A stretch of 64,000 nt of DNA from Acanthochlamys bracteata (lineage: Eukaryota; Streptophyta; Magnoliopsida; Pandanales; Velloziaceae): contig CM034142.1 in NCBI GenBank assembly GCA_019914995.1, forward strand, positions 5,413,031-5,477,030, read 5' to 3'. The notes beneath the pieces are model-generated. The model did no database searches. It saw only the letters and a program-made list of their open reading frames with translations, and was not told the DNA's origin. Made by a program: the position numbers and the translations under genes. Below, one piece after another: positions 46,426-56,329 of this stretch. How positions within the stretch are numbered: the first letter of the stretch is position 1; each line of letters begins with the position of its first letter.

Positions 46426-47361
46426 AGAATTCGCATCCTCAATACGAGAGTTTGTATGTGGTGCAATTCACGGAAGTTCCTTTTCTTTTTCCTTTAAATA
46501 ATTGTCATGAATCAATCTTAGGTTTTTTGTTTATAATCTCTAAAGTAGGATTTGAGAACACCATGTTTTCTTTTACTGTGTGATAATGCCCAATTTGTCT
46601 TTGTACTTTTGTAATATTTTTCTTCTTCGTTTTGGATATCTGTTTATCACGTTGCGGCTCTGGACGTTGACTGGTACTGGTCCAAACTAAGCTCAGATCA
46701 TATCCAGATTCGATCTAGCCTAATAAGTCTTAATTGAACACCACTACCAAACAACAAAGTGCAGAATTTTTTTAAATTGACTCGGCCCTAAATCAAAATC
46801 ACATACCGAAATATCCAAAATATTAGCAGAACCACTCCTGTAAATTCAAGGAGAAGACCAGCACATTTTACCACAATAAAATATTTAATCAAAACAACTC
46901 CAGCAGGAAATTATAAATAACTTAAGACACATGCCTTAGATACTACTTACAAAGGAATATACACCCAAAAGAAATATAGGTCTTTTAAAGCATAGAGCCA
47001 ACTACATAGACAATACATTATTGGAAAAAGATGTATACTATAGCAATTACTGTTCTATTAGCTTCCACCGTATTTGCAGGAGGTCAAAGAAAATGAAGAA
47101 TCTAGTCTTAGTTAGTTCAAATAGCAGATGCACCATTTAAAATTTCTAAGACATTACGTAATATTTTAATCCCGATATTTCTATTTGTATATAAGTGCAA
47201 TGATGCATTAGATGAATTCTATTAAGTCCTAAATCATTCCATAACGATCTAGTTCTTAGTAGGACAGATACAGCTATAAACAATGCAACATACATATATA
47301 ACAAATTAAATTGAAATGCTTTTCCAAATTATATGAACATTATTGAACATCTTTATGGAGA
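46426..47361. other. 3' flank of the PLAC8 gene and intergenic stretch
   Basis: The 3' untranslated region probably covers the first one to two hundred bases. No clear polyadenylation signal was singled out. Nothing else is recognised up to the CACTA element. Confidence 0.5.
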
Positions 47362-49877
47362 CACTACTACAAAAGTAACTTTCACCGACTAAAAATTACC
47401 AACTAAGATAATTCAATCGATAATATCATCAAGTACCGACTAAAATAATCTAATCGGTAAAATTTTTAACGTTACCGACTAAATGTCATATTAAGTCGGT
47501 AAATTAGATATTTTACCAACTGAAATATAATTCAGTCGATATCCATACCAATTACCGACTAAATTAATTACTAGTCGGTAAATTTGTCGACCGTTATAGT
47601 AACTAGTCGATAAATTTATCGATCAAAATTATTGCAGTAACTAATTTACCAACTGAGTTTATTTTAGTTGGTAAATTTACCGACTGAATTTATTTTCAGT
47701 CGGTAATTACCGACTGAATTTATTTTTAGTCGGTAATTTATCGATTGAATTTGCTTTTTAGTCGGTAAATCGTATTATTAGATCTGAACCTTATGCACTA
47801 CAATTTCATTCTCTTCTCATGTTTGTCTTGATCTCCGCCAGTTTTTCCTCCTCTTCCTTCATCAAATTTCTTCCTCACTGCAATTGTTTCTTCTACCGAT
47901 CTCCTTCCTAGTTAAACTCCTTTCCTATTTCTTCTTTTCCTCGTGTATTTTGTTTTTCTTTCTTTCTTCCCCGACGCGTACTACCCACAAGCGAAAACCC
48001 TAAGTTTCGCCAGACCGTTTTGCCTAGCTTCTGGCCACGCTGAGTAGCTGCAGACCCTTCCCTCGCCCTAATAAGACTTTTCCTTCCCTCAATTACGATG
48101 AATTCAAGCTGTGTTGTGTGAATTTATGGATTAGTGATTACTTTTTTTTTTTTTTTGAACATAGCTTATCACGTTTATTTTTTAAGAAGAGGAAAGATAT
48201 GCGCCGGATCTTGTTAAACCACTGGAGCTTTCTGAAATAAGCTGTTCCTGATGTAGCATTCGGTGGAGCATTATGGATCTCAATGGATCTTGTTAAAGCA
48301 CTGGAGCTGGTTGATCTTGTTTTCTGTTAGGGCTACATGGTGGGAAACGGTGCTACTGATGTAGCATTTGGTGGTGATGATTTACTACCTTTTGCTCATG
48401 CAATGTGTCTTGTATCTGATAATCTATGTCAGGTGACATCTATTTGTTCATCAAAACAAGATAGTTTCAACTGTCAGTAATTGGCATATACTTATATATT
48501 TCGAGTGATATATTTTTGGACTTCTCAATTATTAAAATTTAGATGGTCTTGGATCTTGTTTGGCTTCAGGCTGTTGACTTTCTTGCAACTTAGGATTGAA
48601 ATAGCCTAATCTTCATTGCTTTGCTTTTATTAGGAGGTAAATTCTGCTTGCTATGAGAGTTACTGGAACCATGTAAACAAAAGTTGACAGAACAAGCTTA
48701 ACATAGTCAATTGGGTAGTTTGACATTTGAGATTTAGTGGTCTTGGTTATTGATCTTCAGTTGTAAATTTCCATATTTTTCATGTGCAGGAGCTCAATGA
48801 TCTTAATAGCTATGACATTCTTAAGCCATACTATCACCCAAGTTCAGTTCCCTGCATAGTAAGTTCCCTTTCTTTCCGTTCTTCAACTTTCTCCTTCTTT
48901 CTCATTATCACTAAACAGTAGTAAAATTAATTTGGCATATGCCCATAGGACGGTTGATTTTCTACAATATGGTTGAACAATGATGCAGTGAGAAATGCTA
49001 TTCATGCCCAACGAGTAAGTTGAATGGTTCTTAAGTATGCATAATATTGTCTCATGTTAAATACTCATTGGTCTTTCTGTTGAACTTGAACGAACCAGCA
49101 AGATGTTTCAGGCCCATAGGAGTTGTGTTTATGTAAAGTCTTCCTCAAGGTATAGTTATTGTTGCTACTGAATAAAGTTAGGCACTTTTCACTTTATTTA
49201 GTTGACTGTTATATTTCTCTTGTAACATGAGTGCAACTGCGTAAGGCTTACAATATACTGGGGAAGCAACTTGGAGAAGATGATTCTAGAACACACTGTT
49301 TGTTAGGGATAAACTACTTGTTGGGGATTCTATTAATGTAATTATTGTTGAGAAAGATCGAAAATTTGTTAGACATTTGAACATATTTATAATAAATATA
49401 TAATTATAAAATTTAATGAGTACTATTTATAATTTTAATGAATATATATATATTTATTATAAATTTAATAACTAAAAATTTAATGATTGAATATTTAGTG
49501 GGTAAATATTACCCATAGAAAGTTTAGTGGGCAAGTGAAATTACCCACTAAAATTTTTAGTGGGTAAATTGAAATTACCCACTGAAAGTTTCAGTAGGTA
49601 ATTAGGATTTACTCACTGAATATTTCAATGGGTAAAATAAAATTAGTGACTAACTAATTCAGTCGATAAATTAAAATTACCGACTGAATTATTCAGTTGG
49701 TAATTTTATGTTTAATACCGACTGAATTTTTTATTTAGCCGGTAAGTCGTTTAGCGACTAGTCGTTGCTGATGAAATACCGACTAGCATATATTTAGTTG
49801 GTAACTTGCATATCGATTGATTTATTGTCTTTACCGACTGAATTTTGCAGTCGATAAAGACCCAATTTGTAGTAGTG
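47362..49877. mobile_element. CACTA element, 2516 bp, carrying a captured gene fragment (CACTA-2)
   Basis: Ends CACTACTACAAAAG at 47362 and, inverted, CACTACTACAAATTGGG ending at 49877. The flanking 3-bp duplication is AGA (47359-47361 and 49878-49880). The subterminal regions 47380-47770 and 49480-49860 are dense with 'accgactgaatt' and 'agtcggtaa' motifs, the same family as CACTA-1 at 6571-7965. The interior has no transposase; it holds gene-like DNA including four exons of a serine carboxypeptidase-like gene (48331-49014). An additional non-repetitive stretch at 47800-48330 may be a further captured piece that I cannot identify. It is non-autonomous and depends on a transposase supplied elsewhere. 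Confidence 0.92.
48331..49014 (+). pseudogene. serine carboxypeptidase-like (SCPL) gene fragment captured by CACTA-2
   Basis: Four consecutive exons with GT-AG introns kept. 48331-48432 reads GYMVGNGATDVAFGGDDLLP then FAHAMCLVSDNLCQ. 48634-48673 reads EVNSACYESYWNH. 48790-48858 reads ELNDLNSYDILKPYYHPSS then VPCI. 48949-49014 ends TIWLNNDAVRNAIHAQR. These match the middle of plant carboxypeptidases (GYLVGNGVTD..., LN-YDILEPCYH, W-ND-AVR-AIHA). The fragment lacks the GESYAG nucleophile and the C-terminal Asp and His, so it cannot be an enzyme. The retained introns show that genomic DNA, not mRNA, was copied. The donor gene is outside this window. Orientation is plus; no promoter was identified. 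Confidence 0.88.
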
Positions 49878-49913
49878 AGAACATAGTCATTGAAAATTTA
49901 AATGAACATATAT

Positions 49914-50172
49914 AGGGGACGTTTGGAAGTGCTTATAAAATAGAGCTTTTCTGAAATGGAGAGTATATTTGTTTTTTTTAAAAAGGAGCTCGATTTTTTT
50001 TTCTTCAAAAAAAAATAAAAATATGCAATAAAAAGATCTCACTCCGTAGAAGTTTTTTACACTTTTTAAATTTTTAAATAAATGTTTTATATATTTATAA
50101 AATATGTATTGAAAAACGTAAAATGGAGAAAAGTTGATAAGCAGCTTTCATAAGCTGCGCCAAACGCACCCA
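49914..50172. mobile_element. hAT-like MITE R3, best-preserved copy
   Basis: Starts AGGGGACGTTTGGAAGTGC and ends GCCAAACGCACCCA, which are inverted repeats of the GGGTGCGTTTGG class, with an AT-rich centre. Copies also lie at 25518-25744, 51884-52148 (inverted) and 59268-59501. I could not identify a convincing 8-bp target duplication. Confidence 0.68.
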
Positions 50173-51210
50173 TAATACAAATTAAGTTAAAAAAAAATTA
50201 GTTAAATGTGATGTATGAAATGATAAGTTACTAATTAAATGAACTTTTAAAAAACTAAATTATTTTTCTAAAAAATCGTTGATGGAATGGTCAGTAAAAC
50301 AAATTAGTAATTAAAATAGTTAAGGAATAAATATTAAAATGCTTTTACCAGCGTTTACACATATAGTAGAATCAAAATACTTTGTTAAATGTAATAGTTT
50401 AAACAATTATACTACAAATAACGGTTAGGGAGTCAAGATAGCATAAACCTAAAGTCTAATCTTCCAATTCAATACATCCGCTACCACTCAGTGTCTAGAC
50501 GCCCTCTACGCCTCATCGACTCTCCCATCATCCCAGGTGAACGATCCAAGTGGTTCGCGGTATCGCTCCCCGTATGGTCCTAACTAATATTATGGCCAAA
50601 AGTGGGTAACCACCCCACACCCAGTAGAGTCCTTACTTTAGTACCTAACTTGCCTACTTCTATACAACAAGGGCATCCAAACATAATAAAAATAGTTTTT
50701 CTATACACATACATATGCAAATAGTATATCCAGATATTTGTAAATTTTACTCAATCTCGTCATTTCATTATTCATAAATCATATGAGATTCAAGGCAAAA
50801 ACATGATAAGAACATTTCAAATCATTCTCAATCATAATAGAAGTATGCTTACAATATAACACTAACCTAGCATCTAATAATTAAATATCAAGCAAATTAC
50901 CGAGCTCAATGCAACATGCATCATGAGTGATGCCATCATATATGCAATGAAGGTTGTAAGGTATGCTAGAACGCCAAAGTAGATATTACCTATGCCGAAA
51001 ATCTAACAGTAGTCTAGGAAGGAAAAAAATGGCACTACGTTAGTTGCTACTTGTCGATTCCACAAGCAATCTCAAAGCTACACTATTCAGTCAATCCTCC
51101 GCGGTTGAAGCTTATGCCTATGCATATACAACTAATTTACACTCAAATACCACCAATATTAATTCGGATAATATAACTAATAACCTTATCACCTTATAAA
51201 CTCTAACACT
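50173..51210. other. unassigned, repeat-like stretch
   Basis: No coding content. The middle (about 50500-50640, with 'aagtggttcgcggtatcgc', 'gtgggtaaccaccccacac') has the look of a plant gypsy LTR or leader region on the minus strand, but no borders or partner LTR are visible. Confidence 0.35.
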
Positions 51211-51883
51211 ACAAGAAAAATGGTCTATACCAACCAAATAATTAGCTACTAAACAAAACTATTACTAAAAGAATAATAGCAACCAGAACAAGGACTATCG
51301 CTATTATTAAAATAATGGCAACTAGAACATAAAATCGGGTTAATGTTGTGTGAATAACAGCAACCAACAAGCGAATAAGTCACTACTACTACATCACCAA
51401 TAACCAAGGAAGAAGACAGTCACTAATACCTTACACGTAATACGGACAGGAAAAATTACTAGTTGCTGATAGAGCAAATTAGTGACCAAGTCCTCCCTTG
51501 GTCGCCAATGCTTGAGGTAGTAGCGACTAAAAGGTTTTGCTGGTCATTGTTGCCCAAGCAATAGCGACCAATACCCTTGTTGGTCACTATTGTTTGAAAT
51601 AACAGTGGCTAACATATTTGCTTGTTATTGTTACACAAGCATTAGCAGTTGTTCTCCGTGTTGGTCACCAATACGAAAAAAAACTAAGAACTTCAAAATT
51701 ATTCGTAAGAGTTGTTTTTGTTAAATCGAAACCATTAGATATGATTTAAAATTTTGATTTATCATACTGACAGAGTTTTAGATAATTTGGATAAAATTTT
51801 ATACTCCATCGTAATCAATAAATAATGTACATATAAGATATAACAACTTATTTGCATAAATCAGAACAATAAAAACTCATTTG

Positions 51884-52148
51884 GCAGTGCGTTTGAAGAG
51901 CACTTTATTCCAACCTTTCGGAAGAGCATTTCATTCCAACTTTCCATTTCATGTTTCCATATAAACCTTCCATAGTATTATAGAGAATTTATTTAAAAAA
52001 TAGAAAATAAACAAAAATTATATGTCGTAAGATGTTATTATTACTTATTTTTATTATTAGATAAAAAAGTATAACATTTTCTAAAATACTCCAAAGTATT
52101 CATCATTCTACAAAACTTCTATTTCATAACACTCCCACACGTCCCCTA
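51884..52148. mobile_element. hAT-like MITE R3, inverted copy
   Basis: The reverse complement begins AGGGGACGTGTGGGAGTG, closely like the start of the copy at 49914, and the other end reads 'ggcagtgcgtttgaag'. It is inserted within the 5' part of CACTA-3. Confidence 0.6.
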
Positions 52149-53436
52149 AGTTTCTAACTAATTAGTATGAAATTTTGTTTTAAAAATAATGTGCCAGTAT
52201 AGAACATATCTAATGGCTTAGATATTCTATTTAAATATAAAGTTGGATAATTTGTTCAAATAATATAAGGGTGAGTGTAGCTATTAAAAAATAGAACTTA
52301 TGCTTCATCTTATTGATAGCTCTTTTACTCAAATACATAACTACAAGCACTAAATTGACAATCTGAATCGTTTGGCATATTGCATTTGTATTATTGATTT
52401 TATAAAATCTCATTAACTTAGGATATAATTTAGTGCTCCAACTAATACTTAAATCATATAAAATCAAATAAATTCACTAATTATCTATTACAATGTAGTA
52501 TAAAATATTGTGCAACTTTTGCTAGCATGACATACCAAAACAGATCATATCTAGCAAATTGTGATTTAGTGAAAAGGTATTCATTAATCTATTTTAAATA
52601 TTAAATTTATTATGTAATAGCGATAAACTAGGTTCTTTGTCAATGTTACTAAGACCACTATGGACCAACATATATGTTGGTCACAATCATTAACTACAAA
52701 GTCCTTTTGGTCATTGTTAGCATGGCAACCAACATTTCAGTTGGTTGCTAATACCAAACACTTAGTCAGATCTGTTCACTATTTTAACTGCGCCAAACAT
52801 ACTTCGCCCGACCTCAGCCGTCTGACTACACCACTGTCTCTAATTGTCGCCTCTCGTCCCTCTTCTACTTGCATGCTGCCATTCCAGTTTTAGTCGACGT
52901 CCTGCTCAGTTTTCGGTGCTGGTTCCTTGCCGCTGTCATTTTGCTTCCATCTTGTTCAACTGTCAGTTCCCTTTGCTGCTGCCTTCGATTGCACCGCCTA
53001 TTCCAATTTTGTCATTTGGATACTTAATTAATCAAGGTATTATTATTAGAAATTTATGAAATTAAGGTTGCTATTGTTTTTTTATTGTAGTTTTATGCAT
53101 TGCTGATTGTAATGATTGTATTGTTAAGCATTATTAATTGAAAATCCTTACAATTATTGTTATTTATTACAAATTTTATAAAATAGTAATTAAGATAATA
53201 TATATCTTAATATTTAATTAATATTGAATAAACTTTATTTGCAGGAATTTATATGTATTTGTGTCAATAAACAATTTAATTTCTTAAAGACAAAAAATAA
53301 ATAGTGAGGTAACATATATGTTAATGTTTAACTAATCTTTGCCAAATTGTAAAAAATGTATACATATTCCATTTCTTATAAGTAATAAGAATGAATAAAT
53401 TAACTAACTAATTCTATGTATATAGTTTGTTGTAGG

Positions 53437-54204
53437 AATGGATAAGAATTGGATCAGAATTAAAAATATAGTAAGTAAAGAATATATCAAGAAAGTGAAA
53501 CAATTTGTGAAGTTTCTCATGAACATTTGGGAACAAGGAAAGAATTTATTGTCCATGTAAATTTTGTTTAAATGCATACTGACAAATGTGAAAAATAGTT
53601 GAGTTACACTTCATTACAAAAGGAGTTATTAGAGGGTATACAATAACAGCAAATCATGGAGAGATATTTAATAGATCATCGGATATGGATATGCATACAG
53701 TTTGCTCCGTGAGATGCATTGAAGAGCCTTTCTTCATATTATCGTTATGGATTCTCCGCCTAAGCCAAGTGTATAAAGATTTATATCCGTTTTTATCGCC
53801 GGTGATAGATGAAATGAAAATTTTATGGGAGCGGGATTAAAACATAAGTTTAAAGGTTTTATGTGTTTTTCTCAGAGTACCTTCAATTTGCATGCCTTGG
53901 TGATTTGGACTATAAATGATTTTTCCATATATGGAGATCTTTCTTGGTTGGTTCACGAAAGGCAAACTTACTTACCCAATTTTCAATAAGAACACATCCT
54001 GGGAGAGTATAACAAATAAGATATGTTATAAAGATCACCGACTGTCTTTTCCTTCCAATCATTTTATATGGAAGGGTAAGAAGTTAAACAATGAGCATGT
54101 GAGAGGACAAAGCCCAAAGATTTTCACGTAGATAACATATTGCTACAGTTGGAAACCGTGAAAGAAACTAAATTACCACATTATTTTTATAACAAGCGTC
54201 AAGA
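53437..54204 (+). pseudogene. CACTA transposase (TNPD-like) relic
   Basis: Begins MDKNWIRIKNIVSKEYIKKV, then KQFVKF, the usual start of the transposase-associated domain. After a frame change HFITKGVIRGYTIT and ANHGE follow near 53620-53660. After a gap, IDEMKILWERD near 53805. The core lies at 53890-54130: INDFSIYGDLSW, then (frame change) SITNKICYKDHR and FPSNHFIWKGKKL, then DNILLQLETVKETKLPHYF. This is the order of the plant Transposase_21 domain (WTINDFPAYGNLSGW...NKICYMGHR). Several hundred codons are missing or shifted. The enzyme would cut CACTA ends; this copy is dead. Confidence 0.8.
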
Positions 54205-55700
54205 AGGTCGAAAGAGTCTTGAAGTACGCAACTCTCAGTGTACAAGATCAAGCGCGGAAGTGGATTAAGAGGAGAGGTATCATGCCAGATTGGTCATAAA
54301 AGGCTACGTTTAGAAAGAAGGTATCTACTTTAAAGAAGTCTTCTCTCTAATAGTATGCCTTACAACTATTAGAGCAGTACTAGCATTGTGTGCCACATCT
54401 GATCTTGAGCTCGAGCAATTTGATGTTAAAACTATTCTTTAATTTTAAGAGCTCAAGGAAGAAATATATATGCACAATCCAAAAAGATTTGTCTATACCA
54501 ACAAAAAGACATAGTTTGTCGGCTGAACAAGTCTCTGTACGGTATTAAACGGCCACGTAGATGCTGTACAAGACATTAAACTCCTATATTAAGAGCCTTG
54601 GACACAAGAACCTAGCCTCAGATCCTTATGCCTACCACAAGAAATTTGGGGATGACTCCTACATAATCTTGCTATTATGCATGGATGACATGCTTATAAC
54701 AGGTTCAAGCATGATCCGTGTTACAGAATTGAAGGCTCAATTGGCTAAAGAGTTCCATAAAGAAGCTTGGGACATCAAATAAGATTATGGGGATGTGTCT
54801 TCACTTAGACCAAGATAATAGGGAGATTCGGCTATCTTAGAAAAATTATCCGCAGAAAGTACTTCACCGTTTCAACATGAGGGATATAAATCAGTATCTA
54901 CTCCCTTACCTGCTAACTTCAAGTTGTCTCCTATTGGAACTCCATTAAAAGGGGACTGAAAGCCGAAGTAGTCCAAATGAGTTGTCAAGATATAGTTAAT
55001 GAGAGGGCAGGCCCAAGTAGCCGTCATGTGGAAGCGGTCAAGAGGACAAATAAAACTTAGAAAGAAATATCACCTAAATGATATGCACATTGCAGTAGAA
55101 AATCTAATGTTCGCCAAATCTATACAACACCTAACTTGGCTCAAGTAGTGGCAATAGTCAGTAGATTCATGGTGAAACATTATATTGACCACTCACAAGC
55201 ATGGAAAGGATTATCGCTACGTAAAGGGGACCCTCGACGCTTCACTATATTATAGAGGATTTGAATATCTTGTTAAAGGGTACCTTAATGCAGATTTTGC
55301 TGGAGATCACAATAGGAGATGTTCCACCGTTGGATATATGTTCATATTTGCGAACGATGAGTAGTTGCTCGAAGCATCATTCTATTATGCATTGTCTTTG
55401 ACCCAATTAGATTGCATGATAGTGACACACGCTTGCAAGAACGAAATCTAGATACAGAGATTGCTGGTAGATCTTGCGCACAAACAAGAGATTGTCCATC
55501 TTTCTGTGATTCAAAGAGCCTTATTTACATCTCACAAGAAATCCATCTTATCACTCCAAAATGAAAGAGGTAGAAATGCTATAAATAGGAAGGAAGATCC
55601 TCTATTTAGAACCGTTGAGAAAGATAGGAACAACAAGTATCCAAGCATACACTCTTCTAGTCCGAGCATAGCTACTAACAATCTCACTTATAAGAAACAG
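54205..55700 (+). mobile_element. Ty1/copia pol relic (RT to RNase H), 5' truncated
   Basis: Starts in reverse transcriptase: ARLVIKGYV-KEGIYFKEVF, then ATSDLELEQFDVKTIL. At 54561-54782 an open stretch contains SDPYAYHKKFGDDSYIILLL and CMDDMLITGSS, with the catalytic DD intact. It continues with VLHRFNMRDI near 54860 and RNase H pieces: FEYLVKGYLNADFAGDHNRR, STVGYMFIF, and VHLSVIQRALFTSHKKSI near 55500. Gag, protease, integrase and both LTRs are absent. It sits directly against the CACTA-3 transposase. Identity weakens after about 55600. Confidence 0.85.
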
Positions 55701-55992
55701 TTGTAATCTAGTGAAGATTCCTTTGCCCTAGCCGTTACGGTTTATCCATCTCTGCCTAGTATGAGAGAAATTTTCACGTAAAATCTTGTGCCTATTGTCT
55801 TTTGCTTCTTATTTATCTCATCATTCGCTTGAGCTACATGATCCCTACATGCTTTATAAGTCTGTTGCGCCATTTAAAACATTTATTCTTGTGCACAAGT
55901 AAGTTTGTGTCCGACTTTCAAACCTAACAAGCTTAATTTGGAGGTTTAATAGTCTCCCATCTAGCAATACGCCGGGTTGTTCCATCAAAGTA
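55701..55992. other. unassigned stretch
   Basis: Possibly the 3' end of the copia relic; no recognisable LTR, gene or repeat. Confidence 0.35.
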
Positions 55993-56329
55993 GGCTCTAA
56001 TTTCAATTATAAGATTAGACCCCATATTAAAACGACTTGCTTGCCATTTAGTTGTTAACATCTTCTACATATAAACATATACTCAATTTTAGCATCTAGC
56101 TAATGTGGTCCTATTAAAGGACGTGGATCGTTAAGCCTACCATGTTAGGTCTTAATTTGGCCAAGTTCAAAATGAATTGCTAGCCCAACTAGAAATTTGG
56201 TTGCTTGTTTTACTTGGGCACTATACCCTAGCCCCTACACAACTAATCCTAGGCTAGCTTATCTTTCAATCAGCTTAATTTGACCCGCTAATGACCTAAG
56301 GCCTAGCTTAACTTCAAGGACCGCTTCCA
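55993..56329 (-). repeat. relic LTR plus primer site of the miniature LTR family
   Basis: Matches the repeat at 45272-45602 in order: 'attagacccc' start, 'catataaacatat', 'tcaattttagcatctagctaatgt', 'aagcctaccatgttaggtc', 'ttggccaagttcaaaatgaattgctagccc', 'acttgggcactataccctagc', 'agcttaacttcaagga' end. The base block 'ggctctaatttcaat' at 55993-56007 is a reversed tRNA-Met-type primer site next to the repeat start, in the same arrangement as the intron element. The second LTR is missing. Confidence 0.6.

Larger units (their letters stand above)
51211..54204 (+). mobile_element. CACTA element with transposase relic, 3' part missing (CACTA-3)
   Basis: The left terminus CACTACAAGAAAAATGG at about 51211 is a typical CACTA end of a different family from CACTA-1/2. 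Subterminal repeats are built on 'gcgaccaa' / 'ttggtcgc' (51240-51670 and 52620-52750). A MITE R3 copy (51884-52148) lies between them. A GC-richer leader (52790-53010) precedes the transposase relic at 53437. No matching right terminus was found; the element breaks into a copia relic near 54205. Confidence 0.7.
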
